Positions 41,189-51,256 of a stretch of 64,000 bases of DNA are shown here, piece by piece; position 1 is the first letter of the stretch; every line of letters begins with the position of its first letter. Origin of the DNA: Empedobacter falsenii (GTDB lineage Bacteria > Bacteroidota > Bacteroidia > Flavobacteriales > Weeksellaceae). A program made the position numbers and the translations under genes. The notes under the pieces are model-generated. The model had not been told where the DNA came from and did not search any database. It saw nothing but the letters and a program-made list of their open reading frames with translations. The stretch spans positions 3,350,001 to 3,414,000 of the forward strand of contig NZ_CP040908.1 of assembly GCF_013488205.1 (NCBI RefSeq), given 5' to 3'.

Positions 41189-43597
41189 TTAGAAAGTGAA
41201 TTTAACAGAAGCATTCCATGTTCTTCCGTATCCGAAATAAACTTGGTTGTTTACGTTAACTCCTTTGTAATTTTCTACACCGTAAGCTTGCTGAATATTT
41301 GTAGAAGATTCTGAAATATAAATGTGATTAAATACATTGTTTACGTTGAAACGTAAAGTTAATCTATTTTTTGCAGTCAATTTTTGGTTCCAAGTAATAC
41401 CTGCATCCATTAAATTGTAAGAAGGTAATTCTAAGTTTCCGTCTTTTTCTGTTACTTTAGAAGAATATAAATCTCCATTGTAACGATAATCAGCGTCTAC
41501 AGAAAGTCCTTTTAAGAATTCGTATTTAGCACCTAAACCAAATTGAGTATGCGCAGCATCACCAACTTTTAAACCGTCCCAGTTCTCTTTTCTAGCAGCC
41601 CCAATTACATTTTGATTTTCATCATAATCTGTTGTAGTTGCTTGACCTTTGTATTTCCAGTCACCTAAAGATCCGAAACCTGTTAAAGTTAATTCGCGCA
41701 TTGGTTTGTAGTTTAATTCAACTTCTAAACCTTTGTGCTCTTGTTTTACACCTTGGTTAACTGTGTACACATAAGCATTTACAATTCCTGGATAATTAGC
41801 ATCTCCATTTTCGTCGATGAATTTACTAGAAGAAGTGATTCTGTTTTCCCAAGTTGTGTAATATGCATTGAAATTAGCCCAGAAATTTCTTGCTTTGAAT
41901 TTGTATCCTAATTCTAAACCTAAGATTTTTTCGTTCTCAGCAAATGGGTTAATATCATTTTTATAATTCATGAATAAGTTATCATTGAATGGCTGACGAG
42001 AGTAGTATCCTGCATTAGCAAATACTTGGTGCGCCTCAGCGATTGTATAACTTACACCTCCTTTTAAGTTATATCCCCAGTTTGTAACTTTTTCAGATTT
42101 ATCTTTACCAGCTTCGTAGTTGAAGTAATCCCAACGTTGATTTCCTTGATTAGAAACAGATCCTTGGAAGAATGCCGTAAAATCATCTTTAGCATATTCT
42201 ACTTGAGCAAATAATCCTCCGTAGTTAATTCTTTCGCTATAATCCCAACCTAATTTTTGAGAGTAGTTATCAGCGAAATCATTCAATGCTTTCCATGGAT
42301 TTCTTGAATAAGTTTGATTAACTTGGTATGAAGGATGTTGTTTATTATATTTTTCTGTATAATAATCAGCACCTAATGTATTGTTTAATTGACGGAAGTG
42401 TTCTCCTTTGTATGTTCTCAAATCAAAACCTACATTTAAACTTAAGTTTTCTGTAAATTTATGGTTTAAGTTAGATACCATTCCGTACCATTGGTGATTA
42501 TTAACAGAAGACAAAATACGTCCTGAAGCTTCACCACCAGCTACTGATTGTAAATCATAAACTTCTTGTAAGTTTCTTTGACCATCTGTACCAATTTTAG
42601 TTCCTGCAGAAGAAGATCCTCCACCTCTACCCCAAGAAGCGTAAACAACTGTAGATAAAGATGTTTTATCATTAATATCCCAATCCCAGTTTAAGTTAGT
42701 CACTGGTTTATGGTAATAATTTCTTCTTTCGTTGAATTTATCACCGTTTAACATACCCCAGTTACTGTTGTATTTTTTTCCATATTTCAAGAAATCAGAA
42801 ATTTTGTTTCTTGAGTTTTGGTCGTGCCATTGTGGAGCACCTGTTAAAATAATATTTAACGTGTGGTTTTCAGCTGGCTTGTAACCAAAAGAGATAAAAT
42901 AGTTTTGTCCTTGACCTGCTGACATTTCGTTATATCCATCACCTTGCCAGTGAGTCAACATAACAGAAACACCAAATTTATCATTGATTAAACCAGTGTT
43001 ATAAGCTAATGTAGATTTGAAAAAGTTATCATTTCCTAAACCTGCACTAAAGAAACCTCCTTGTCTTTTTTCTGTAGCTTTTGTTACGAAGTTATACGTA
43101 CCACCAACAGAAGAAATCGCTAATTTAGAAGATCCTAAACCACGTTGAATTTGTACTGCGTTAGCAATATCAGACATTCCTGACCAGTTTGACCAATAAA
43201 TTTTACCATCTTCCATTCCATTGATTGGTTGTCCATTCAATAAGAAAGCTGTATTTGATTGATCGAAACCACGTGTAATAATACGAGAATCTCCAAAACC
43301 TCCTGCTTGTCCTGCAACATAAACAGATGGTGTGTTAACAAATGCTTGTGTAATATCATTAGCACCAACTTTTTGTTCAATAACTTCTTTTGTGATTGTA
43401 GTTGCTGCAATAGGTGTTTTACGATCTTCTTGTAAGTCGATTACACCTTTACCAATGATTAAAGTTTCACTTAAAGATACATTTTCGTCTTGTTCAACCT
43501 TTGTAGAATCTGTTGGTTCAACAACTTGAGCGAAAGATAATGATGCCGTAAAGGCGAAAGCTCCTACTAATAAAAGCTTCATTGAGTTTAACCTCAT
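41189..43597 (-). CDS. TonB-dependent receptor, tandem paralog A
   Basis: Signal peptide (cleaved after L-S-F-A-Q, residue 24), a short acidic linker, a plug (about 45-190; I-I-T-R-G-F-D-Q-S-N-T-A-F-L-L-N-G and V-Q-I-Q-R-G-L-G-S-S-K-L-A-I-S-S-V-G-G-T) and a barrel ending in F-T-F. There is no carboxypeptidase-regulatory domain and no SusD neighbour, so it is not a SusC pair. Its substrate is unknown. It shares its signal peptide, plug start and leader DNA with the next gene upstream, from which it arose by duplication. Confidence 0.92.
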   Translation of the reverse strand: MRLNSMKLLLVGAFAFTASLSFAQVVEPTDSTKVEQDENVSLSETLIIGKGVIDLQEDRKTPIAATTITKEVIEQKVGANDITQAFVNTPSVYVAGQAGGFGDSRIITRGFDQSNTAFLLNGQPINGMEDGKIYWSNWSGMSDIANAVQIQRGLGSSKLAISSVGGTYNFVTKATEKRQGGFFSAGLGNDNFFKSTLAYNTGLINDKFGVSVMLTHWQGDGYNEMSAGQGQNYFISFGYKPAENHTLNIILTGAPQWHDQNSRNKISDFLKYGKKYNSNWGMLNGDKFNERRNYYHKPVTNLNWDWDINDKTSLSTVVYASWGRGGGSSSAGTKIGTDGQRNLQEVYDLQSVAGGEASGRILSSVNNHQWYGMVSNLNHKFTENLSLNVGFDLRTYKGEHFRQLNNTLGADYYTEKYNKQHPSYQVNQTYSRNPWKALNDFADNYSQKLGWDYSERINYGGLFAQVEYAKDDFTAFFQGSVSNQGNQRWDYFNYEAGKDKSEKVTNWGYNLKGGVSYTIAEAHQVFANAGYYSRQPFNDNLFMNYKNDINPFAENEKILGLELGYKFKARNFWANFNAYYTTWENRITSSSKFIDENGDANYPGIVNAYVYTVNQGVKQEHKGLEVELNYKPMRELTLTGFGSLGDWKYKGQATTTDYDENQNVIGAARKENWDGLKVGDAAHTQFGLGAKYEFLKGLSVDADYRYNGDLYSSKVTEKDGNLELPSYNLMDAGITWNQKLTAKNRLTLRFNVNNVFNHIYISESSTNIQQAYGVENYKGVNVNNQVYFGYGRTWNASVKFTF

Positions 43598-44020
43598 CTT
43601 ATGAAATAGTTTAAATGTTTACCGCTGCAAAGTTGAGGTGTATATATGTTAAAACGACTACAAACGTTATGTTAATTAAGAATAATTATTACTTAAAAAA
43701 TCAATTTTAAATGATTACAATATTTTTCTTAATATTTTATGAATATTAAAATCTAATTAAAATAAAATTACCAGATAATAAAAATTTTAATTCTTTATCA
43801 AAAACAGACCAAATAAACAATAACACTTAAAAAAAACAATATGTATAATAATTCATTAACAATTGAATAATTATTCTTAAAATAAATTTATTTAGATTTA
43901 TTATAAATTATATTTTAAGGTTTTATTAATTTAATACAAATAATTCAGTCACAACACTTCATAAAAAAAGTGGACTTATTACTAAGTCCACTTTAATATG
44001 TTAAGAAATTTTAATTCTTA
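43598..44020. other. AT-rich intergenic region between the receptor paralogs
   Basis: This 423-bp stretch has no convincing gene. It holds the leader of paralog A, whose first 30 nt or so upstream of the ATG resemble that of paralog B, and a terminator for paralog B at its right end (43967-43994). No exact TAnnTTTG was found for paralog A; CAACTTTG near 43627 on the minus strand is the nearest. Confidence 0.6.
43967..43994 (-). terminator. Intrinsic terminator of TonB receptor paralog B
   Basis: AAAGTGGACTTA and its complement form a 12-bp perfect stem around a 4-nt loop with a minus-strand T run. Confidence 0.88.
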
Positions 44021-46456
44021 TTAGAAGCTATAAGTAACACCTGCATTCCAAGTTCTACCTACTGCATATCCGTATCCATTTCTATCAATTCTACTTACGT
44101 ATTGATCATTGAATAAATTACGAACGTTTCCTCTAAATTTGATTTTTTGTTTACCAAATTTGAATTCATATGCAACACCTGTATTAACTTTTGCAAATGG
44201 AGAGATTTTTTCAGCTTGATAAACTTCTCCTTTTAATGCACTTTTAACAACATCCTCTGGATTAACTTGTCCATAAGTACGAGCATTGTACATAAAATCT
44301 ACATCCCAATATAAGTTTCTTGTAAAGTTAACTTTAGTTCCCATACCGAAAGTAAATTGAGCTGCTTCTCCGATATAAGTTCCTGTCAAATCAACATTTC
44401 CTTTTTCGAAAATTGTATCGTCATCAGTATACATCGATTCAAATGGAGTTTTTCCATCATACTTCCAATCACCGTAAGATGCGAATCCATATAAGCTAAA
44501 CATTTGAGAAACTTTAGCGTCAAAATCAACTTCAACACCTTTGTGTAATTGTGTGATATCTGTATAAGATGTATAAATAGGACGAGTTGTATTATCTGGT
44601 TGCGTTACAGAACCTGAAATTCCTAAGAAACGATTACCCCATTTTGTAGAGTAAGCATTAATATTAACTCTTAAACCTCTTGTTTCGTATTTGTAACCTA
44701 CTTCGAAACCAGTAATTTCTTCGTTATCTACATTTGGTTCACGTAAATCAACTTTGTTGTATTCGAACACATTATCTAAGAATGGTTGACGAGAATAACG
44801 TCCTGCGTTAGCAAAAACTGTATTTTCCTCATTAATATTAACAGATAAACCTCCTTTTACATTCCATCCAGTTTTGTTTACTTTTTTAGAAGCTGTTTCT
44901 ACACCTCCGTAGTTCCAAGTATCAAATTTTTGGTAGAATTGATTAGAGATTGCTCCTTGTCCAAATACTGTGAAAATATCATTAGAGTATTCAACTTGTC
45001 CAAAAGCTCCTTGATAATTAATATCTTCAGAATAATCTCTTGCTGTTCTTTGATCTTTTTTAGCCGATTTGAATAATGCAGACCAAGGATTTGTTCCAAA
45101 AGTTTCTGTTACAACAACTGTTTGATTGTTTGACTTATTCAATTCTGACCAACCTTTTAATCCGAACAAATTATTCATTTGTTGGAAGTGATTACCATGA
45201 TAGAAACGGATATCAGCACCTAAGTTAAAGTTCCATCCTGTTTTAGTATCAAAGTTTAAGTTTGTTACACCTCCATACCAGAAGTGATTATTAACAGATG
45301 TACGGATAGCACCATTCGATACTGGTTTACCGTTTGCATCTTTACCTCCATTATTTCCAATACCGTCTGGATCTAATAAGTTATTGCTTTGAATTAAATC
45401 AAAATCAACTAATCCATTTTTCAATGTACTTGTTGCTTTACCAACTCCAGAAGTTCCTCCTCCTGTACCTGTAGAAGCATATAATACTGTAGACAAGTTC
45501 ATGTTTTCATTAATTGTCCAGTCCCAGTTTAAGTTTGCTACTGGCTTGTGGTAAAAGTTAGTTCTTAAATTTTCTCCTTTACCATTGAAATAACCATAGG
45601 TTGTATTGTATTTTTTACCATACCCATACTTTTCTGCATCAGCCCATTGCTTCTCACTTTTTGTAGAAAAGTTCTGCCCATGCTGTTGTGGCGCACCAAA
45701 AATCATAAAGTTAATATTATGACGATCATTTGGCTTATACCCTACAGATACAAAGTATGCTTGACCTTGACCATCAGTTCCTTGAGCAAATGCTCTATGA
45801 CCTTGCCAGTGATTAAATAAGAATGAAGCTCCCCATTTACCTTTCATCCCTGTATTATAAGCAATAGTAGCACTCATATAGCTATCATTACCTACATTGT
45901 ATCTTACATACCCTCCTTGTTTTTTATCTGTGGCTTTTGTCACCATGTTCACAGTTCCACCTACAGACGAAATAGCCAATTTAGAAGATCCTAATCCACG
46001 TTGAATCTGAACTGTATTTGCTACTTCTGTCATAGCAGACCAGTTAGACCAATACAATTTACCATCTTCCATCCCATTGATTGGTTGTCCGTTTAATAAA
46101 TAAGCTGTATTTTGGCTACTAAAACCACGTAAAAACATTTGAGAATCACCAAATCCTGAAGATTGCCCAGATACATAAACAGAAGGAGTTGTAGTAAAAA
46201 TTTCTGGGAAATCTACATTCCCTATTGCTTTATCTTCAAGAGTAGCTTTTGTAATTGTAGAAACAGCTACAGGAGTTTTACGATCCTCTGCAATATCAAT
46301 CACCCCTTTACCAATGATTAATGTTTCTCCTAAAGATACGTTTTCGCCCTGTTCAACCTTTGTAGAATCTGTTGGTTCAACAACTTGGGCGAAAGATAAT
46401 GATGCCATTAAGGCAAAAGCTCCTACTAGTAAAAGCTTAGTTGAGTTTAACCTCAT
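44021..46456 (-). CDS. TonB-dependent receptor, tandem paralog B
   Basis: The 811-residue protein has the same build as paralog A: signal peptide ending L-S-F-A-Q, plug with M-F-L-R-G-F-S-S-Q-N-T-A-Y-L-L-N-G and the same V-Q-I-Q-R-G-L-G-S-S-K-L segment, and a barrel ending in Y-S-F. Both copies share W-S-N-W-S and N-G-Q-P-I-N-G-M-E-D-G-K. The barrels are much less alike, so the two probably bind different ligands. It has its own terminator and a 465-bp AT-rich upstream region, so it may be regulated separately. Confidence 0.92.
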   Translation of the reverse strand: MRLNSTKLLLVGAFALMASLSFAQVVEPTDSTKVEQGENVSLGETLIIGKGVIDIAEDRKTPVAVSTITKATLEDKAIGNVDFPEIFTTTPSVYVSGQSSGFGDSQMFLRGFSSQNTAYLLNGQPINGMEDGKLYWSNWSAMTEVANTVQIQRGLGSSKLAISSVGGTVNMVTKATDKKQGGYVRYNVGNDSYMSATIAYNTGMKGKWGASFLFNHWQGHRAFAQGTDGQGQAYFVSVGYKPNDRHNINFMIFGAPQQHGQNFSTKSEKQWADAEKYGYGKKYNTTYGYFNGKGENLRTNFYHKPVANLNWDWTINENMNLSTVLYASTGTGGGTSGVGKATSTLKNGLVDFDLIQSNNLLDPDGIGNNGGKDANGKPVSNGAIRTSVNNHFWYGGVTNLNFDTKTGWNFNLGADIRFYHGNHFQQMNNLFGLKGWSELNKSNNQTVVVTETFGTNPWSALFKSAKKDQRTARDYSEDINYQGAFGQVEYSNDIFTVFGQGAISNQFYQKFDTWNYGGVETASKKVNKTGWNVKGGLSVNINEENTVFANAGRYSRQPFLDNVFEYNKVDLREPNVDNEEITGFEVGYKYETRGLRVNINAYSTKWGNRFLGISGSVTQPDNTTRPIYTSYTDITQLHKGVEVDFDAKVSQMFSLYGFASYGDWKYDGKTPFESMYTDDDTIFEKGNVDLTGTYIGEAAQFTFGMGTKVNFTRNLYWDVDFMYNARTYGQVNPEDVVKSALKGEVYQAEKISPFAKVNTGVAYEFKFGKQKIKFRGNVRNLFNDQYVSRIDRNGYGYAVGRTWNAGVTYSF

Positions 46457-46661
46457 CTTTTGAAATAGTTTAAAAGTTTACTTCGGCAAATTTCTATACT
46501 TTAAATGAGATTATTGTTAAATTATGGTAAAATTTTATAAAATCAATTAACATCTTAAATATTAATTATTATATCTTATTCAAGATAGTTAATAAATTAT
46601 CAATATTGTAAATTAGATGAAGTAATTATATTAAGTTTTAAAGATTTTTTAACATCTAATC

Positions 46662-46692
46662 AAAAATTAACATAATTAAAATGTTAATTTTT
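46662..46692. repeat. Perfect inverted repeat, 12-bp arms
   Basis: AAAAATTAACAT (46662-46673) and ATGTTAATTTTT (46681-46692) are exact complements around a 7-nt spacer, about 200 bp upstream of receptor paralog B. It could be an operator or chance in AT-rich DNA. Confidence 0.45.
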
Positions 46693-46846
46693 AACATTAA
46701 TTATGGGAATACAATGATTTTATTTTATCATTTCTGAAAAAGTTCAATCAAAAATTAGTTATTTAGAATTAGTATTAATAAAATTAAATTCAATAACTTT
46801 TTTATTTATAAGCTAATACTAATAAATTTTCAAAACAAATTATTTA

Positions 46847-46886
46847 AATACAATACAACTAACGTTAAAACTTGTTGTATTGTATT
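46847..46886 (-). terminator. Hairpin at the end of the nad operon
   Basis: AATACAATACAAC (46847-46859) pairs perfectly with 46874-46886 around a 14-nt loop. The following T run is broken, so termination may be partial. Confidence 0.6.
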
Positions 46887-46921
46887 CTTAATCATAAAAA
46901 AGAATCGAAATGTTAAAGAAA

Positions 46922-47785
46922 TCAAACCTTAACAGCTTTCAAACTTAAGTCAAAGTTAGGAGCAGAATGGATAATCGCACCAGAAGAAATAAAATCAACA
47001 CCAGTTTCGGCAATTGCGCGAACAGATTCTTTTGTAATTCCTCCCGAAGCTTCTGTTTTTACTCGCCCATTTATATATTGAACGGCTTCTTTCATCGTTT
47101 CAAGCTCAAAATTATCCAACATGATAAAATCAACATTTGCCTTCAAAGCTTCTTTTACCTCATCCATATTACGTGTTTCCACTTCTATTTTTAGATGTAA
47201 ATGGTGTTTTTCCAAATAATCTTTGGTTTGCACAACTGCTTTAGTAATATTTCCACAGAAATCGACATGATTATCTTTTAACATCACCATATCGTATAAT
47301 CCAAAACGATGATTTTCTGCTCCTCCAATCTTAACAGCCCATTTTTCTAACATACGAAAATTAGGTGTTGTTTTTCTTGTATCCAAAATTTTGGCATTTG
47401 TTCCGCTTACCAATTCCATCATTTCATGTGCATAAGTCGCAATACCAGACATTCGCTGCATGCAATTCAACGCTAATCGCTCGCAAGTTAAAATTGATTG
47501 TGACGACCCTTTCACTTTGAAAGCAATATCACCAAATTGAACATTATCGCCATCATTTATATATTGTTCTATTTTTAAAGATGGATCAAACGTATCGAAA
47601 ATAATTTTTGCTAATTCAATTCCAGCAATTATTCCGTTATCTTTCACTTTCAATTCCGCTTCTTGAATTGCATCATACGGAACCGACGCTAACGTTGAAT
47701 GATCGCCATCGCCAACATCTTCTAAAAAAGCTTGACGAATAAAAAGTTGTAATTTTTCTTGTGTGATATATGGAGGAAAATTCAT
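46922..47785 (-). CDS. nadC: Nicotinate-nucleotide pyrophosphorylase (carboxylating)
   Basis: NadC turns quinolinate and PRPP into nicotinate mononucleotide, releasing CO2. Key segments are I-L-D-T-R-K-T-T-P (about 135-143), A-V-K-I-G-G-A-E-N-H-R, and M-L-K-D-N-H, all in the active site of type II phosphoribosyltransferases, with G-G-I-T near the end. Length is 287 residues. Its ATG overlaps the stop of the preceding gene (TAATG at 47785-47787), so it is coupled to the rest of the nad operon. Confidence 0.96.
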   Translation of the reverse strand: MNFPPYITQEKLQLFIRQAFLEDVGDGDHSTLASVPYDAIQEAELKVKDNGIIAGIELAKIIFDTFDPSLKIEQYINDGDNVQFGDIAFKVKGSSQSILTCERLALNCMQRMSGIATYAHEMMELVSGTNAKILDTRKTTPNFRMLEKWAVKIGGAENHRFGLYDMVMLKDNHVDFCGNITKAVVQTKDYLEKHHLHLKIEVETRNMDEVKEALKANVDFIMLDNFELETMKEAVQYINGRVKTEASGGITKESVRAIAETGVDFISSGAIIHSAPNFDLSLKAVKV

Positions 47786-48675
47786 TATCTATATGTTAAG
47801 GATGCAAATTTTGATTGATTAAATTCTTTCTTGGTTTTGTATTCATAATATTCAGCCCAAGTACCGTTTTCTTCACGCACAACTGTAATCAACACTTGTA
47901 CTGAAGGATCATTTTCGAAGAAGTTTTTGATTTGAAGTTTATATTCTTTGTCATCAATTTTACCTTTTGTAATGTCAATTGCTCCAGATTTGAACGCCGA
48001 ATCAAAAGCAGTTGCATAAGGATCAATAGAAGCCATTTCGAAAAGATTAGAAAACTTTCCTAAATAATATTCTCGACTTCCGTTATTACCAAAAGTTGTT
48101 AAATTAAATTCTTTATCAATTCTTACTTCAATCGTTTCTTCATCAGTTTTTAAAGTAAACAATACACGATTTTCTGAAGGGAAAGTTTCAAAATCATTAT
48201 TTTTTTCTGCCGATTCGTAACGTAAAGGCATTGTATATTTCATCGCAACCGCTTTTCCATCAACTCCTTTTGCAGGCGTTATTTTTAAATTAGCTCGTTC
48301 CATTTTATTGTTCAACAAAACTAAACTCGACAATGCTACACTATTAAAAATTGGATTTGAACCATCAGTCGAGACATCATCAAAATTACCATCTTCATTA
48401 ATTTTAAAACCTAATTTAGATTGAGCAGTTTCGATATGAAGATAATCAGCAATATTAGAAAAGAATGAAATTTGAGTTTGAATATCTTGATTCAAGTTTT
48501 TGTTCATACATGTTTGTAACTCGCTATTCTCTTTGAAATTTTCGCAACCAAAATACACAACCGCTTTCTTAGCTTCTTTACCAAAAGTCAAACTTACGTT
48601 TTGTTTTTCTTTCGAATTTTGAGCAAAAGAAAAACTCATTGCAAAACATGTAACGAACAGATATAACTTCTTCAT
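47785..48675 (-). CDS. Exported TonB C-terminal-like domain protein inside the nad operon
   Basis: A signal peptide (cleaved after S-F-S-F-A-Q, residue 19) is followed by a region resembling the TonB C-terminal domain of Flavobacteriia: V-V-Y-F-G-C-E-N-F-K, L-Q-T-C-M-N-K, L-G-F-K-I-N-E-D-G-N-F, and A-V-A-M-K-Y-T-M-P-L-R-Y. The typical Flavobacterial form is P-x-F-P-G-C-E-x-x-x ... C. A second half (about 175-296) has no clear family. There is no N-terminal membrane anchor or Pro-rich stretch, so it is not a complete TonB. Both ends overlap the neighbouring nad genes by 1 nt. Its role there is unknown. Confidence 0.75.
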   Translation of the reverse strand: MKKLYLFVTCFAMSFSFAQNSKEKQNVSLTFGKEAKKAVVYFGCENFKENSELQTCMNKNLNQDIQTQISFFSNIADYLHIETAQSKLGFKINEDGNFDDVSTDGSNPIFNSVALSSLVLLNNKMERANLKITPAKGVDGKAVAMKYTMPLRYESAEKNNDFETFPSENRVLFTLKTDEETIEVRIDKEFNLTTFGNNGSREYYLGKFSNLFEMASIDPYATAFDSAFKSGAIDITKGKIDDKEYKLQIKNFFENDPSVQVLITVVREENGTWAEYYEYKTKKEFNQSKFASLTYR

Positions 48676-50240
48676 TAATTAAAATCTTTGTTGTAAAAAG
48701 TTCCTCGATTTTCTTTTTGATTGATACTTTGCTCAATGATTAAATGTGCTACATCAACCAAATTTCGAAGTTCTAAAATTTTAGGTGAAACAATCGTAAA
48801 ATAATAAATTTCGTTGACCATTTTCTCAATTTCATTGATACGATTCTGTGCAATTTGCAAACGATTATCACTTCGTACAATTCCGACCAATTCGCTCATC
48901 ATCGCTTGTAATTGTTTGCGTAAATAAGAAATCAATACTAATTCTTCTTGCACTTTCATCCCTTCTTCGTTCCATTCTGGAAACTCAAAATTATAAATCG
49001 AAAATTGATTATCATTTAATAAATCGACCGTTTTTAACGCTGCACGATGACCAAAAACCATCGCTTCTAACAACGAATTCGAAGCCAAACGATTTGCACC
49101 ATGTAAACCTGTATTCGAACATTCGCCAACCGCAAACAAATTCTCGATAGATGTTTTTCCTTCTAAATCGACGTCTATTCCACCGCACAAATAATGCGAA
49201 GCTGGAACAACCGGAACCAATTCGGTAAACATATCGTAACCTTCGGATTTACATTTTTCGTAAATATTCGGGAAATGCTCCAAGAATTTTTCTTTCTCTA
49301 AATGTCGACAATCAATATAAACATAATCATCTCCACGCAATTTCATTTCGTTGTCAATCGCACGCGCCACAATATCACGCGAAGCCAATTCTTCACGTTC
49401 ATCATATTTATGCATAAACAATTCGCCATCTTTTGTACGCAATTTTGCACCAAAACCACGAACTGCTTCCGAAATCAGAAACAATTGCCCATCAAACTCA
49501 CTGTAAAAAGCTGTTGGATGAAACTGAATAAATTGCATTCCCGAAACGGTTGCTTTCGCACGTCGAGCCAACCCAATTCCGTCACCAGTTGCAATAATAG
49601 GATTCGTTGTATTTTTATAAACATGACCAACTCCGCCAGTTGCTAACAAAGTTACTTTGGCTAAATGTTGCTCAACTTTATCGGTATTCAAATCTAAAAT
49701 ATATGCACCAAAACATGTTATTTTATCTGTATTATCTTGACGAAGATGATGTTCTGTAATTAAATCAACTACGAAATGATGTGTTAGCATTTTGATATTT
49801 GGGTAAGATTTTATTGCTTCGAGCATTGCACGTTCAATTTCCCAACCCGTAATATCTTTGTGATGAACGATTCGGTTTTCGGTATGACCTCCTTCTCGAC
49901 CTAAATCATAAATCCCCTCATGATTTTTATCGAAACGAACGCCCCAATCTATAATTTCATTGATACGTTCTGGTGCTTCTTTTACGACAACCTCAACCGC
50001 TTCCAACTTACACAAACCATCTCCTGCACGAAGCGTATCTTCGATATGTTTCTCGAAACTATCTTTCTCGAAATCGCTCACAACAGCTACTCCGCCTTGC
50101 GCATATTTCGTATTGGTTTCGTCTTTATTTGCTTTGGTTACAATGGTAATTTTCGCATCAGGATTTCGAATCGCGATTTTCAACGCATACGAAAGTCCAG
50201 CAATTCCAGAACCAATGACTAATACATCTTGAATAGCCAT
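48675..50240 (-). CDS. nadB: L-aspartate oxidase
   Basis: NadB oxidises L-aspartate to iminoaspartate with FAD, using fumarate or oxygen as acceptor, and feeds NadA. The FAD motif G-S-G-I-A-G-L-S-Y-A (10-19), K-Y-A-Q-G-G-V-A (46-53), H-P-T-A (about 240) and G-L-H-G-A-N-R-L-A-S-N-S-L-L-E are present; the 521-residue length and C-terminal helical cap are normal. Start and stop each overlap a neighbour by one base. Confidence 0.96.
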   Translation of the reverse strand: MAIQDVLVIGSGIAGLSYALKIAIRNPDAKITIVTKANKDETNTKYAQGGVAVVSDFEKDSFEKHIEDTLRAGDGLCKLEAVEVVVKEAPERINEIIDWGVRFDKNHEGIYDLGREGGHTENRIVHHKDITGWEIERAMLEAIKSYPNIKMLTHHFVVDLITEHHLRQDNTDKITCFGAYILDLNTDKVEQHLAKVTLLATGGVGHVYKNTTNPIIATGDGIGLARRAKATVSGMQFIQFHPTAFYSEFDGQLFLISEAVRGFGAKLRTKDGELFMHKYDEREELASRDIVARAIDNEMKLRGDDYVYIDCRHLEKEKFLEHFPNIYEKCKSEGYDMFTELVPVVPASHYLCGGIDVDLEGKTSIENLFAVGECSNTGLHGANRLASNSLLEAMVFGHRAALKTVDLLNDNQFSIYNFEFPEWNEEGMKVQEELVLISYLRKQLQAMMSELVGIVRSDNRLQIAQNRINEIEKMVNEIYYFTIVSPKILELRNLVDVAHLIIEQSINQKENRGTFYNKDFN

Positions 50241-51244
50241 TATTTGATTTTTTCTGATAAATCTAACATTCTATTAATTGCAGCTAACGCTTTAACTCGT
50301 AATTCTTCTTCGATTTGTATTTCTGGCAATTCATATTTCATGCACAGATATAATTTTTCTAATGTGGATAATTTCATGTAAAAACATTCAGAACAATTAC
50401 ATGATTCATCTTGAACCAAAGCAGGAATTAATGTTTTATTCGGCGCAAGTTTTTGCATTTCGTGTAAAATTCCTTCTTCCGTTGCCACAATAAATTCTTG
50501 TGCATCATTTTCTACCACATAATCTAACAAACGAGAAGTTGAACCAATAAAATGTGCAAACTTCAATAAATCTTCTTGCGCTTCTGGATGCGCAATTAAT
50601 TTTGCATTTGGATGATCTGCCATTTGTTGTGCAATTCGTTCCAATGAAAACGCTTCATGTACGATACAAGCTCCATCCCACAAAATCATTTTGCGATTAC
50701 AAACTTGATTTAAGTATCGACCTAAATTACGATCTGGTGCAAAAATAATTTCTTGATCTTCTGGCAACGAATTAATAATCGCTTCCGCATTCGAAGAAGT
50801 GACAATAATATCTGATTCTGCTTTAACACCCGCATCACAATTGATGTAACTTACCACAATCGCATTTGGATGTTGCTCACGTAAACCACGTAAACCTTCT
50901 GCCGAACATGAATCTGCCAAAGAACAACCTGCTTTTGTATCTGGTAAAACCACTTTTTTAGACGGATTCAGAATCTTTGCGGCTTCCGCCATAAAATGAA
51001 CACCACAAAAAACAATCATATCAGCTTCAGTTTTTGCAGCTGCACGCGCCAATTGTAACGAATCGCCTAAATAATCTGCTAAATCCTGAATTTCTCCAGA
51101 TTGATAATAATGCGCTAAAATCACCGCATTTTTCTCTTTGCGTAATTTATTGATTTCCGCAATCAAATCGGTTCCTTTTGGGATTTCTACATCCAAATAA
51201 CCTTTATAATCTAACTTTTCAATCGCTTGTTCTAATGTATTCAT
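50240..51244 (-). CDS. nadA: Quinolinate synthase
   Basis: NadA condenses iminoaspartate and dihydroxyacetone phosphate to quinolinate with a 4Fe-4S cluster. Recognisable parts are A-H-Y-Y-Q (44-48), [15 protein letters not shown] (a cluster Cys), A-G-C-S-L-A-D-S-C, and the terminal C-N-C-S-E-C-F-Y-M (a cluster Cys). Length of 334 residues is normal. The start is 12 bp after the stop of the C1 peptidase gene, with which it seems to share a promoter. Confidence 0.96.
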   Translation of the reverse strand: MNTLEQAIEKLDYKGYLDVEIPKGTDLIAEINKLRKEKNAVILAHYYQSGEIQDLADYLGDSLQLARAAAKTEADMIVFCGVHFMAEAAKILNPSKKVVLPDTKAGCSLADSCSAEGLRGLREQHPNAIVVSYINCDAGVKAESDIIVTSSNAEAIINSLPEDQEIIFAPDRNLGRYLNQVCNRKMILWDGACIVHEAFSLERIAQQMADHPNAKLIAHPEAQEDLLKFAHFIGSTSRLLDYVVENDAQEFIVATEEGILHEMQKLAPNKTLIPALVQDESCNCSECFYMKLSTLEKLYLCMKYELPEIQIEEELRVKALAAINRMLDLSEKIK

Positions 51245-51256
51245 TTGTGAGTGGTT

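Larger units (their letters stand above)
46457..46921. other. AT-rich intergenic region upstream of TonB receptor paralog B
   Basis: No gene is visible in this 465-bp stretch. It contains a perfect 12-bp inverted repeat at 46662-46692, a hairpin at 46847-46886 next to the nadC end, and very low GC throughout. The receptor promoter must lie here but no exact TAnnTTTG was found. Confidence 0.6.

Noticed and set aside
41189-46456. SusC/SusD-type polysaccharide utilisation locus
   Set aside because: Neither receptor has the carboxypeptidase-like N-terminal domain, and there is no SusD or glycoside hydrolase gene nearby.
47785-48675. Calling the nad-operon protein a TonB energy transducer
   Set aside because: It has a cleavable signal peptide and no N-terminal anchor or Pro-rich spacer, so only a TonB-C-like domain can be claimed.
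49302-49646. Open frame of 114 codons opposite nadB
   Set aside because: It is a shadow frame of the well-conserved L-aspartate oxidase gene with no plausible protein features.
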